64,000 nt of DNA, from assembly GCA_036924085.1 (NCBI GenBank), contig JAVGWX010000025.1, positions 32,788,502 through 32,852,501 of the forward strand, read 5' to 3'. The position numbers were made by a program, and so were the translations under genes. How positions within the stretch are numbered: the first letter of the stretch is position 1; every line of letters begins with the position of its first letter. The notes below the pieces were generated by a model. The model saw only the letters and a list, made by a program, of their open reading frames with translations. It had not been told where the DNA came from and searched no databases. This DNA comes from Ariolimax columbianus. Its lineage: Eukaryota > Mollusca > Gastropoda > Stylommatophora > Arionidae. Shown piece after piece: positions 20,625 through 30,780 of this stretch.

Positions 20625-21115
20625 TGGGGAATGACATTCTGACTTAGGGTGGAAAGGGTGAGGGGGTGACATTCTGACTTAGGATGGAAAGGGGAGACAA
20701 ACATTCTGACGTAGGGTGGAATGGGGGGAATGACATTCTGACGTAGGATGGAAAGGGGGGACAAACATTCTGACGTAGGGTGGAATGGGGAGAATGACAT
20801 TCTGACGTAGAGTGGAAAGGGGGGACAAACATTCTGACGTAGGGTGGAAAGGGGGGAATGACATTCTGACGTAGGGTGGAAAGGGGGGGGTGACATTCTG
20901 ACGTAGGGTGGAAAGGGGGGGGGGGGTGACATTATGACGTAGGGTGGAAAGGGGGGGAGGGTGACGTTCTGACGTAGGATGGAAAGGGGGGGGGAGAATG
21001 ACATTCTGACGTAGGGTGGAAAGGGTGGGGGATGACATTCTGACGTAGGGTGGAATGGGGGGAATGACATTCTGACGTAGGGTGGAATGGGGGGAATGAC
21101 TTTCTGACGTAGAGG
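20625..21115. repeat. 31-37-bp G-rich tandem repeat, about 15 copies
   Basis: ACATTCTGACGTAGGGTGGA plus A/G-rich tail; unit length varies only through a G run of 4 to about 11. Open frames across it are artefacts. Confidence 0.94.
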
Positions 21116-21589
21116 GTAAAAATGGTTGAAGATCGCTGGAGACATTTGGTAGAATTCTAGTTGAAAAAAAAATCCTAGTGTAACTTCATCCCTGACGACA
21201 GTGTCCGCTACAGAACTACCTCCATCTTTTTGTTAACTCATTACCTGTACACTATAGCTAGAGCCCACACTGAATCCTTCAAGCTGTCCTCAGCCATCTC
21301 TCCCTCCCGCATCGTTGCCTTCAAGCTGTACATACACAGAGCCGGTATTTCCTGTCTGTATCGGTGGACACGCCCCATGACGCGACACCTGGTTCGCTCA
21401 GGGAATGGAGGCATGTTACATCCTGGACTAGTTTGCTCTTGTCTTTGTCTCCTTGCTCCTCTGTTCGCTTTTTATGAATAGACTTCACTGCAGTCCTGGC
21501 ATACTCATAGGTTCTCGGCCAGGTACTTGCGTCTTAATTCACCCCAGAGTTTCGTGGGTTCCAAGTAGGAAACGAGACATTCCATTTCG
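21116..21589. other. Unassigned region
   Basis: No gene or repeat recognised; no splice-bounded open frame I would defend. Confidence 0.5.
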
Positions 21590-21905
21590 GGTTAAGGGGA
21601 CGGCAGGTCAATATAATGTTATTTTAACAGTGGTTAGCGCGCTGGCTTCGCATCTGAGTGGTCCTGGGTTCATTCCCCAGTTGGAGCGGTAATGTTTTTT
21701 GAGACTGCAATGGGTCCGGGTCGACCCAGCCTTAAATGGGTACCGGTTCAGACCGGGAAGTAAAAGCGGCGAGGGAGAGGAGATGGCTACCGCCTGACAC
21801 CCCTACGACAGTAATGCTATGGGTTACTTTATATGACTTTTCCCCACTGCTGGGGTAATCGAGACGTTTTTTAAGCTGAGGACTACAGGCCGCTTCGCTG
21901 GCTAT
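21590..21905 (+). mobile_element. SINE C, tRNA-headed
   Basis: A tRNA-like head with A-box AGTGGTTAGCGCGCTGGC and B-box GGGTTCATTCCCC, then a body GCAATGGGTCCGGGTCGACC, AAATGGGTACCGGTTCAGAC and AGGAGATGGCTACCGCCTGA. I recognise this as a SINE-type body; family name not assigned. Single copy in the window. Confidence 0.7.
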
Positions 21906-22436
21906 GTTTATTTATTTCACCCCCAACAGAAAAACAACATATGCCGTACCGGGACTCGAACCGCTGCTCCCGCTGCAGACAGGCCTCAAACCCATTCGAC
22001 CACGAGTTTTACGAATGGTTAGGATTATGGTTCAGGATTAGTGTTATGGCTAGGGCTAGGGTTGGGATCAGATAAGATGGTTGTTATTACATTGTCTGAC
22101 AGCATGGATAATACCACGCCGCTGTAAATACTGGCTGCTACTCTCCTTATCATGGACCGATGTTGACAAGATTCCAGAAATCCATGGCTGAGACGGCAGG
22201 AACAAAAGGTAGCGGAAATTTTCGTCTATTCTCGCAGAATGTTTGACACCCCCAACAGTTAAAAAGTGAACTATTCTGTGAGGTCACTACCTTAAATTGT
22301 GTGCTAAAAATATATATTTCTTTTGTTTGGAGTGAATTAAGACGCAAATATCTCGACCTCAGTAAATAGTAAAGGATGTCGGTTCTCCTTAGCTCAATGA
22401 TAGTACACACTCCTGCTCCGTTCTCTTTGCTCGGTC
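21906..22436. other. Unassigned region
   Basis: No gene recognised. 22020-22070 has degenerate TTAGGG-like words (GGCTAGGGCTAGGGTTGGG) but no array. 21950-22010 (GGGACTCGAACCGCTGCTCC) may be another tRNA-like SINE fragment. Confidence 0.4.
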
Positions 22437-23050
22437 CTAGTTTGTTTTTTGTTTGTTTTTTGATTTGCGTTCGCCTTATTTCTCTATTCCCCAAAGCGGT
22501 GTGCGTTACACTGTGGTTTTTATTTAGCGCCTGTCGACCTAGTGCATCCGACTTCAGTATTCATTTTATGTAAGGGTCTGCTTCCTCCTGCATTTTCTAA
22601 GGGTTTGCTTCCCCGGAGTAACGGCCGGTGCTGTGATGGGGATCGAACCCAGCACCGGGATCAAACGCTGAGCAGCGCATGAGCTGCAGTGGTCAGCGAC
22701 CCATAGCTGACTGCTAGCGTCAGGGCCAGCGAACCAGACCTGCCAAGACCCTTCTACTCCTCCACGTGGTGATCCTGGATAACAGGCTGCAGCAGGACAG
22801 ACTGGCTAAGGAGAAGGGATCGAAGAGGGAATGCTAACCCGGTACTCAAAAAATGCTTGCTGAAGTCGGATGTGTTGGACCGAAAGGTGTAAATATCGCA
22901 GTCAAGCTGTAAACTACGACACAACGCATTCCGTTCTCTGGACTACATTCTACTACTTAAGCCCTTTCAGGGTTTGGTAGCGGGAGATTGAGAACGAACG
23001 CAGAAGAAGAAAAACCCAGCACCTCCTGGTTGTGAGCCATGTCACTTAAC
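22437..23050 (-). mobile_element. SINE A, minus orientation, split by SINE B
   Basis: Reverse complement of the full SINE A at 62646-62915: tail and body at 22437-22656 (GTGCGTTACACTGTGGTTTT, GGGTTTGCTTCCCCGG, GGGATCGAACCCAGCACC) and the tRNA-like head resuming at 23013-23050 (CCTGGTTGTGAGCC, CACTTAACCACTAG). CTAGTTTG at 22438 and 23045 may be its own short TSD. Confidence 0.85.
22657..23012 (+). mobile_element. SINE B, full length, nested inside SINE A
   Basis: About 356 bp, bracketed by the perfect 11-bp TSD AACCCAGCACC (22646-22656 and 23013-23023). Order: 5' part GCTGAGCAGCGCATGAGCTG; GGATCGAAGAGGGAATGC; core TGCTTGCTGAAGTCGGATGT; CGCATTCCGTTCTCTGGACT; TTGGTAGCGGGAGATTGAGA; tail GAACGAACGCAGAAGAAG. 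Other copies: 44571-44928 (full), 10841-11001 and 39921-40510. Confidence 0.92.
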
Positions 23051-23384
23051 CACTAGTTTGATTTCAAAGTTCAGCAGCCTGGGCATCGCTGATTCATCTA
23101 CTGCAGTGTCGTCATCCAACATAGACTTCAAAATGGCGTTCCTATCTTACAGGTGTTTATGGCCATAATGGCGCTGTCACACTTGTGTTTGGAGAAGACG
23201 TTTTAGCCGTAACATAAGGTTTCAATTTGGTTGTTCTAGCATGTTATCTGGACATTACCATTTCAATCGTGTGTACACTTTATTTTAATCCGCAGCACCA
23301 TCGCAGCCTCGACTTGTTTATTATTTCAGTATAGGTTCATGGGCATTCTTGTGACTTTTCCATTTATATCCATGTTGTTGAGAC
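23051..23384. other. Unassigned region
   Basis: No gene recognised. TTTAGCCGTAACATAAGGTTTC (23201-23222, read in two halves) is weakly like the motif region of the 16690-16890 dispersed repeat. Confidence 0.4.
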
Positions 23385-23835
23385 ATATAATCATGTTCTC
23401 ATACCGGACTCTATAAAGAGACGTGTAATCAGGTTCTTATACCTGACTATGCAGTCTATAAAGAGACGTGTAATCAGGTTCTTTTACCTGACTATGCAGT
23501 CTATAAAGAGACGTGTAATCAGGTTCTTTTACCTGACTATGCAGTCTATAAAGAGACGTGTAATCAGGTTCTTATACCTGACTATGTAGTCTATAAAGAG
23601 ACATGTAATCAGGTTCTCATACTGGACTCTATGTAGTCTATAAAGAGACATGTAATCATGCTCTCATACTGGACTCTATATAGTCTATAAAGAGACACGT
23701 AATCATGTTCTCATACCGGACTTTATGTAGTCTATAAAGAGACATGTAATCATGTTCTCATACCGGAATCTATGTAGTCTATAAAGAGACATATAATCAG
23801 GTTCTCATACCGGATTCTGTGTAGTCTATAAAGCA
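23385..23835. repeat. 45-bp tandem repeat with internal hairpin, about 10 copies
   Basis: CTATAAAGAGACGTGTAATC recurs about every 45 bp. Early units hold TCAGGT-TCTTAT-ACCTGA, a perfect 6-bp stem; later units have diverged from it. Confidence 0.93.
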
Positions 23836-24359
23836 CACGTAAATGCTTGTAAATACTTATATATTATTCTGCCACTGTCCATATACAGAATATTGCTTCC
23901 CCTGTTCTGTAGGAATCTAAATTGTCTCCTGGAACGTTGCAGTCTGCTCTTCACTTAAATCGTCCCCGTACCATTTTTATCAGCATCCTTATTGCCGCAT
24001 GAGTCAGTAACACACGGGTGAAGAATACAATTAATCAACCAATAACCTTTCAACTCCCAGAGGAGTATAGGCCGTTAACAAACAATCGCCGTCCCATCGG
24101 GAGCCAACAATGCCTGCTCATCTCCCAAATTCGAGCTCTGTCTCTCTCGCTTCCACCTACGTCTTGCTGATCAATATACGTACTTAATATAATCACTATT
24201 CTACCCACACTCTTTCTGTGACGTAGGCCTCCTGGGATGTACCGCCCCCCCCCCCCCCCCTCCCGGACATTATCGCACTGGACAGGTATGTATGTTAAGT
24301 CTTGTAATACAACTGGTTACGGTGACAGACAACGAATTTAACATTTAGTGAAGGCTTAG
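23836..24359. other. Unassigned region with poly-C tract
   Basis: No gene recognised; a long C run at about 24245-24260. Confidence 0.5.
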
Positions 24360-24414
24360 TCTCCTAAACGTCCAAACGAAGAGGACGGAATTGAGACAAG
24401 TTAACACGTTTAAA

Positions 24415-24985
24415 CACATGGGCACATACATAACACCAGGTGGAAATACCTGGGCCCATACATAACACCAGGTGGAAGGTGGAAATATCTGGGCACATAC
24501 ATAACACCAGGTGGAAGATGGAAACACCTGGGCACATACATAACACCAGGTGGAAGATGGAAACACCTGGGCATATACATGACACCAGGTGGAAGATGAA
24601 AACACCTGGGAACATACATGACACCAGATGGAAGATGGAAACACATGGGCACATAAATGACACCAGATGGAAGATGAAAACACCTGGGCACATACATGAC
24701 ACTAGGTGGAAGGTGGAAATACCTTGGCACATACATGACACAGAGTAGAAGATGGAAACACTTGGGCACATACATGACACCAGGTGGAAGATGGAAACAC
24801 CTGGGCACATACATGACACCAGGTGGAAGATGGAAACACTTGGGCACATACATGACACCAGGTGGAAGATGGAAACACCTGGGCACATACATGACACCAG
24901 GTGGAAGATGGAAACACCTGGGCACATACATGACACCAGGTGGATAAAGGAAACACCTGGGCACATACGTGACACCAGGTGGAAG
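24415..24985 (+). repeat. 39-bp tandem repeat from the F5 FKHLG segment, about 14 copies
   Basis: Unit CACCTGGGCACATACATGAC plus ACCAGGTGGAAGATGGAAA. In frame it reads HLGTYMTPGGRWK, 13 codons. CACCTGG and CCAGGTG form a 7-bp stem within the unit. Confidence 0.95.
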
Positions 24986-25450
24986 ATGTTGGACAGCCTG
25001 AGAGACCGAGGAAGGCCAAGAGCGAGAAGATGGTGGACAGCCTGAGAGACCGAGAGCGAGAAGATGGTGGACAGCCTGAGAGACAGAGGAAGGCAGAGAG
25101 AGAAGACGTTGGAGAGCCTGAGAGACAGAGGACGGCCGAGTGAGAAGATGTTGTACAACCTTAGAGACAGATGAAGGCAGAGAGAGAAGATGTTGGACAG
25201 CCTGAGAGACAGAGGAAGGCCGAGAGAGAAGATGTTGGACAACCTGAAAGACAGGAAGGCCGAGAGAGAAGATGTTGGACAACCTGAGAGACAGAGGACG
25301 GCCGAGAGAGAAGATGTTGGACAGCCTGAGAGACAGAGGACGACCGAGAGAGAAGATGTTGGACAACCTGAGAGACAGAAAGGCCGAGAGAGAAGATGTT
25401 GGACAACCTAAGAGACAGAGGACGGACGAGAGAGAAGACGTTGGAGAGCC
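24985..25450 (+). repeat. About 41-bp purine-rich repeat from the F5 RT C-terminus, about 11 copies
   Basis: Unit GAGAAGATGTTGGACAGCCT plus GAGAGACAGAGGAAGGCC, matching GACAGAGAAAGGCAATGAGA and GAAGATGTTGGATAGCC at 46416-46455, where it is single copy. Confidence 0.93.
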
Positions 25451-25560
25451 TGAGAGAATGGCAATGGCAACAATCAACAACAGAGTTGGTTAACGACAAA
25501 CATGGATGAAGGTCCATGATTGTCAACGCCATCCGGCAGGGCACCTGATGATGATAAAGT

Positions 25561-25774
25561 CTCCAGAACGCTATACTCTCGCGATTAGTTACGGACAAAA
25601 CACGAGAGAAGAGCGAGACGTGACTTATATCGTGTGCGGTATAAGTGTACACAAAGGGTGTTTATATAACCCGACTGAATGACAAGGAGTTATCGTGACC
25701 TTCACGTGCTGATGGAAAAAATAAAAGAATGACAGGTTAAAAAATGAAGGTAATGATATCAGAGACTAGATGCG
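25561..25774. other. Unassigned spacer
   Basis: Nothing recognised. Confidence 0.5.
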
Positions 25775-25893
25775 GCGAGCAATAGATAGTGTTGAAAACT
25801 TGACTGTATGAGATTATAGTGTTGAACACTCGACTGTACAAGATATTAGTGCTGAACACGTGACTGTTCAAGATATTAGTGCTGAACACGACT
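25775..25893. repeat. 30-bp tandem repeat, left remnant (about 4 copies)
   Basis: GTGTTGAACACTCGACTGTA-type units; same array as 28490-28785, now separated by the I-like LINE. Confidence 0.8.
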
Positions 25894-26528
25894 GTATCTT
25901 CTTCCTCGTTCATCTTCAGACCTCAACTTCAATGACTCTAACAAAGGCAGCAGTCGACTCAAGGCTCTGTACGGAAGCGTACAGCTTCTCGTGGAAGGAC
26001 ACTGGCTGTTGCCAAATGTTACTTCTTTTGTCGGTGTATAGTGGATAGGACTACAAAATATGTTCTGCCTTCATAGGGGCTGTGCCGCAGGCACAAAGGT
26101 CTCTAGTGCCAATCTTGAACTTGTACAGATGACATCTCTGTCTGATGTGTCCTGTGCGTAGCCGGAGAATTGTCACCTGGTCTCGCCTGGAGAGTTGGTG
26201 GTAGGCATCGTTTTTTATGTGGCCAGGGTGGCATTTTTTTCCATTTTGCACTGTACGTTGCCCTGATGAATGCTTTAGTCTCATTGAATGTGATTTCTGT
26301 ATCAATCTGCTGCAGCTTCCCTCCGTCTCTGGCGAGTCTGGCTGCCTCCTCGTTGCCTGGAATGTCAAAGTGGGCTGGTATCCACTGAACTATGTTTGTT
26401 TGCTTCTTTTTGCGAAGAACTTGGACAGGCGTTCGAGCTAGTATGCCAGAGTACCGAGTTAATTTTGAGTGCTGGTTCTTGAGCGCCATTATCACTGCGA
26501 GAGCGTCTGTGAAAATGACCACTTGCAT

Positions 26529-26820
26529 GTCTGCCTGCTCCTTATGGTCTGTAAGGGTTTCAGCTGCTTGTCTGCCTGCTCCGTATGGTCTGTAAGGGTT
26601 TCAGCTGCTTGTCTGCCTGCTCCTTATGGTCTGTAAGGGTTTCAGCTGCTTGTCTACCTGCTCCTTATGGTCTGTAAGGGTTTCAGCTGCTTGTCTGCCT
26701 GCTCCTTATGGTCTGTAAGGGTTTCAGCTGCTTGTCTGCCTGCTCCTTATGGTCTGTAAGGGTTTCAGCTGCTTGTCTGCCTGCTCCTTATGGTCTGTAA
26801 GGGTTTCAGCTACTTGTCTC
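26529..26820 (-). repeat. 41-bp tandem repeat from RNase H, 7 copies
   Basis: GTCTGCCTGCTCCTTATGGT plus CTGTAAGGGTTTCAGCTGCT at a 41-bp period (26529, 26570, ...). On the minus strand one frame reads AAETLTDHKEQAD, the helix between the second and third catalytic residues of RNase H. Confidence 0.95.
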
Positions 26821-27336
26821 GGGGCACTGGCTTCGGCATTGAAGTTGCTGCAGCGTCTTCCAGTGGCAAATGCTGCTGAGTATACTTTGCTTTTTAGTGT
26901 GTTTTAGTGATGCCTCCTTCTCCGTTTCCTATGGCATCTTTGGGTGAGCCATCCTTAAAGGGGTGTGTCTAGGCTATTTGTGGACATTTTTGGTTGATGT
27001 TATTTTTAACTATGTGTTTTTTCTGTTCCTCTGTTTGTGTCTTCGATGTCGTTGATATTGCATATAAGATCCGGGAAGGGTCTTCATTTGCAGAGGAAGA
27101 GGATGGAGCATGCTGGTATTGGTTTTATTTTTTCGTTTAAAAGTGCAGCATTATTTTTAATGTTTTCTTATGCCTGGACTGTTAAACTTTTCCTCTTTAG
27201 CCTGCCGCGTTCCAGCCCATTTAGTTTGTGATGCATCCGATGGTCCGTGATTCTTTTGAATTTTCCCGCTAGCTGTAGGATTCTGCAGTCTTGGCGGTTT
27301 TCCATTGGCTGTAGCCCAGTCATGGCTTCCAAGTCT

Positions 27337-28185
27337 TTTATTTGGGTGGACTTCGGGGCTCCTATTATGATGCGGGCTGCTTGGTTCTGGGTGCACCCTA
27401 TTTGGGTGGAGTTCAGGGCTCCTGTTATGATGCGGGCTGCTTGGTTCTGGGTGCGCCCAGACTTCAGGGCTCCTGTTATGATGCGGGCTGCTTGGTTCTG
27501 GGTGCGCCCAGACTTCAGGGCTCCTGTTATGATGCGGGCTGCTTGGTCCTGGGTACGCCCAGACTTCAGGGCTCCTGTTATGATGCGTCCTGCTTGGTCC
27601 TGGGTGCGCCCTATTTGGGTGGACTTCAGGGCTCCTGTTATGATGCGGGCTGCTTGGTCCTTGGTGCGCCCTATTTGGGTAGACTTCGGGGCTCTTATTA
27701 TGATGTGTGCTGCTTGGTCCTTGGTACTCCCAGACTTCAGGGCTCCTGTTATGATGCGGGCTGCTTGGTCCTTGGTGCGCCCTATTTGGGTGGACTTCAG
27801 GGCTCTTATTATGATGCAGGCTGCTTGGTCCTTGGTGCGCCCTATTTGGGTGGACTTCAGGGCTCTTATTGTGATGCGGGCTGCTTGGTCCTTGGTGCCC
27901 TATTTGGGTGGACTTCAGGGCTCTTATTATGATGTGGGCTGCTTGGTGCACCCTATTTGGGTGGATTTCAGGGCTCTTATTATGATGCGGGCTGCTTGGT
28001 CCTTGGTGCGCCCTATTTGGGTGACTTCGTGGCTCTTATTATGATGCGGGCTGCTTAGTCCTTGGTGCGCCCTATTTGGGTGGACTTCAGGTCTCCTGTT
28101 ATGATGTGGGCTGCTTGGTTCTGGGTGCCCCCAGACTTCAGGGCTCCTGTTATGATGCGGGCTGCCTAGTCCTGGGCACGCCCTA
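27337..28185 (-). repeat. 51/60-bp tandem repeat from the RT thumb, about 15 copies
   Basis: GGGCTCCTGTTATGATGCGG plus GCTGCTTGGTCCTGGGTGCG and a CCCTATTTGGGTGGACTTCA block missing 9 bases in short units. In minus frame: DQAARIITGALKSTQIGRT, matching NQAMRIITGGMKSTPI at 7331-7376, single copy there. Unit lengths divisible by 3 keep frames open. Confidence 0.94.
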
Positions 28186-28489
28186 TTGTGTACGAACAAA
28201 GTTTGATTTAGATGCGGTGTACCAAGCCGCAATGCGGTATTCCAAAACTGTTCTCACTCTACCTGTGTATAATTTCTTTAGTATGTTTCCATCAGTACCC
28301 CCCCCCCCCCCAATGTAGTATCAGCAAGTTTCTTCATTATGGGCATGCGTAGCCTCGCCTTAAAGTTTGGGTCTTTAAAATTTGGGTTTTCCAGGTCACA
28401 AGTCGGTCTTAGGAAACTCTTCATCTAGTCGTATCTCTTTTCTATTTAGTTGGAGCTGTACTTGACTCCGTATGCTTGACAGGGAAAAG

Positions 28490-28785
28490 ATGGTGTATGA
28501 GATCTTAGAGTTAAACACTTGACTCTACATAATCTTTGAGTTGAACACTTGACTCTACAAGATATTAGAGTTAAACACTTGACTGTATGTGATCTTTGAG
28601 TTGAAAACTTGACTGTATGTGATTTTTGAGTTGAACACTTGACTGTATGTGATTTTTGAGTTGAAAACTTGACTGTATGTGATTTTTGAGTTAAAAACTT
28701 GACTGTATGTGATTTTTGAGTTAAAAACTTGACTGTATGTGATTTTTGAGTTGAAAACTTGACTGTATGTGATTTTAGTGTTGAT
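28490..28785. repeat. 30-bp tandem repeat, right part, about 10 copies
   Basis: GTATGTGATTTTTGAGTTGA plus AAACTTGACT; related to 25775-25893. Confidence 0.93.
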
Positions 28786-29065
28786 GAGGTTGAGTGATCA
28801 TTACTCTTCCACTATACCTTGTCTTTCATGATCCAAATGTTGAGTGAGGTACCCATTAACAAATGGGTAAACAGAACTGGTTTTTGACGTCGTGTGAGGT
28901 ATTTGCATATGCCAGCAGGCCTGATCAATATAGACAAAGTAGGAGGCACAGATAGAGAAATAAAGTGAAACACAAAAGGCGAGAGGAGCTTTCACTGATA
29001 CAGGGAATTCAAAATAAATTAAGCCGGCAATGAAAATATAGATATTTAACTCTAACGTCAAGTAC
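28786..29065. other. Unassigned spacer
   Basis: Nothing recognised. Confidence 0.5.
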
Positions 29066-29067
29066 AT

Positions 29068-29590
29068 GCTATTGTATGGTTCTGTAACGCGAGGAACCGT
29101 CCTATTGTATGGTTCTGTAACGCGAGGAACCGTCCTATTGTATGGTTCTGTAACGCGAGGAACCGTCCTATTGTATGGCTCTGTAACGCGAGGAACCGTC
29201 CTATTGTATGGCTATGTAACGCGAGGAGGGAACTGTCTTATTGTATGGCTCTGTAACGCGGGGAGGGAACCGTCCTATTGTATGGCTCTGTAACGCGAGG
29301 AGGGAACTGTCTTATTGTATGGCTCTGTAACGCGGGGAGGGAACCGCCCTATTGTATGGCTCTGTAACGCGAGAAGGGAACTGTCTTATTGTATGGCTCT
29401 GTAACGCGGGGAGGGAACCGTCCTATTGTATGGCTCTGTAACGCGAGGAGGGAACTGTCTTATTGTATGGCTCTGTAACGTGGGGAGGGAACCGCCCTAT
29501 TGTATGGCTCTGTAACGCGAGGAGGGAACTGTCTTATTGTATGGCTCTGTAACGCGGGGAGGGAACCGTCCTATTGTATGGCTCTGTAAC
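29068..29590 (+). repeat. 33/37-bp tandem repeat, about 14 copies
   Basis: TATTGTATGGCTCTGTAACG with GCGAGGAACCGTC (33-bp units) changing to GCGAGGAGGGAACTGTCT (37-bp units) after about 29200. Confidence 0.94.
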
Positions 29591-29670
29591 GCAGGGAACA
29601 ACGAAAACTACGAGACATGTTCAATAGAGGGAATGACATGGTAGCACAAGATCAGTAATATAGAATTACA

Positions 29671-30518
29671 GGACAGAACGGATATAACACTATGGGACAG
29701 AACGGATATAACACTATGGGACAGAACGGATATAACACTGTGGGACAGAACGGATATAACACTGTGGGACAGAACGGATATAACACTGTGGGACAGAACG
29801 GATATAACACTGTGGGACAGAACGGATATAACACTGTGGGACAGAACGGATATAACACTATGGGACAGAACGGATATAACACTGTGGGACAGAACGGATA
29901 TAACACTGTGGGACAGAACGGATATAACACTATGGGACAGAACGGATATAACACTGTGGGACAGAACGGATATAACACTGTGGGACAGAACGGATATAAC
30001 ACTATGGGACAGAACGGATATAACACTATGGGACAGAACGGATATAACACTATGGGACAGAACGGATATAACACTATGGGACAGAACGGATATAACACTA
30101 TGGGACAGAACGGATATAACACTATGGGACAGAACGGATATAACACTGTGGGACAGAACGGATATAACACTGTGGGACAGAACGGATATAACACTATGGG
30201 ACAGAACGGATATAACACTATGGGACAGAACGGATATAACACTGTGGGACAGAACGGATATAACACTATGGGACAGAACGGATATAACACTATGGGACAG
30301 AACGGATATAACACTGTGGGACAGAACGGATATAACACTGTGGGACAGAACGGATATAACACTATGGGACAGAACGGATATAACACTATGGGACAGAACG
30401 GATATAACACTGTGGGACAGAACGGATATAACACTATGGGACAGAACGGATATAACACTATGGGACAGAACGGATATAACACTGTGGGACAGAACGGATA
30501 TAACACTGTGGGACAGAA
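29671..30518 (+). repeat. 24-bp tandem repeat, 35 copies, nearly perfect
   Basis: GGACAGAACGGATATAACAC plus TATG or TGTG. The only difference I see among units is A or G at one site, giving M or V in one frame. All six frames stay open; long reading frames on both strands are repeat artefacts. Confidence 0.97.
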
Positions 30519-30780
30519 AGCGACAGATGTCAGTGAGACTTTGCGTAAGAAGAGGGTGCTGACTTTGAATGGACACATATTGTGGAAAACAGCTGATAGC
30601 GTTACCCAAAGGCTTCTAGTCTGGAATCCCCAAGGCCTGAGAAATAGAGGGCACAGAGAAGAGAGCTTACGACAAACTTAAAATCACCAGGGAAGATGCG
30701 GAGAGTTTGAAAGTATGGCACAGGACAGGAAAACTTGACGAAAACGTATGAAGGTATAACATTTCGAACGAGTTGATGGA

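Larger units (their letters stand above)
24360..25560 (+). mobile_element. F5 LINE copy largely converted into two tandem arrays
   Basis: Flanks show its origin. 24385-24425 reads ELRQVNTFKHMGT, as in the F5 copy at 45985-46025 (ELRQVSTFKHLGTYTRSDG). 25440-25560 (GGCAACAATCAACAAC, GGTCCATGATTGTCAACGCC, GGCACCTGATGATGAT) matches the F5 3' UTR at 46460-46575. Between them are a 39-bp array from the FKHLG segment and a roughly 41-bp array from the RT C-terminus; the RT sequence that should lie between is deleted. Confidence 0.85.
25920..28480 (-). pseudogene. RT thumb, RNase H and C-terminus of the I-like LINE, broken
   Basis: Reading the minus strand: LKKLYTGRVRTVLEYRIAAW (about 28270-28210), then QAARII.ALKSTQIG units (an array), then MTGLQPMENRQDCRI and LAGKFKRITDHRMHHKLNGL, a decayed linker, FATGRRCSNFNAEAS, an array at the RNase H E-to-D segment, VVIFTDALAVIMALKNQ, VQWIPAHFDIPGNEEAARLA, and KNDAYHQLSRRDQVTILRLR with the knuckle CACGTAPMKAEHIL. 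RNase H has lost its last catalytic Asp (EEAAR for EEADR). Many frameshifts; a G run (28300-28312) also breaks it. Confidence 0.85.
25894..28490 (-). mobile_element. I-like LINE (second sublineage), minus, with two internal arrays
   Basis: Runs on the minus strand from RT (TIFSLS at about 28480, matching TCTIFSLSLKP of the 5767-8580 copy) to a 3' tail whose reverse complement is GAACGAGGAAGAAGAT at 25891-25906. 5'-truncated within RT. Inserted into a 30-bp minisatellite present on both sides. Confidence 0.85.
29040..30770 (+). pseudogene. F7 LINE, RT C-terminal domain exploded by two arrays
   Basis: The diagnostic part is 30519-30720: KATDVSETLRKKR, LTLNGHILWKTADSVTQR, LLVWNPQGLRNRG, then in shifted frames GREDAES and the AQDRK-type end. 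The order GHIL..K.AD..T...L.WNPQG.R.RG is typical of a LINE C-terminus. Upstream, 29068-29590 encodes multiplied VLLYGSVT, which resembles the LLYG(C/S)ETW motif that precedes this domain in LINEs, and the 24-bp array (LWDRTDIT in one frame) runs in frame into KATDV. That these two arrays derive from the ORF is inference; the C-terminal match is direct. Confidence 0.65.

Noticed and set aside
22020..22075. Interstitial telomeric repeat (TTAGGG-like words)
   Set aside because: Only two or three degenerate units; below what I would call an array.
24364..25652. Overlapping long open frames on both strands (up to 356 codons)
   Set aside because: Artefacts of 39- and roughly 41-bp arrays derived from an F5 LINE.
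27157..28232. Histidine/serine-rich open frames on both strands
   Set aside because: Artefact of 51/60-bp units, which descend from an RT segment in another frame.
29692..30681. A 329-codon open frame of GYNTMGQN repeats, suggestive of a prion-like or structural repeat protein
   Set aside because: The 24-bp unit has no stop in any frame, so both strands show long frames; the frame ends in decayed LINE sequence.
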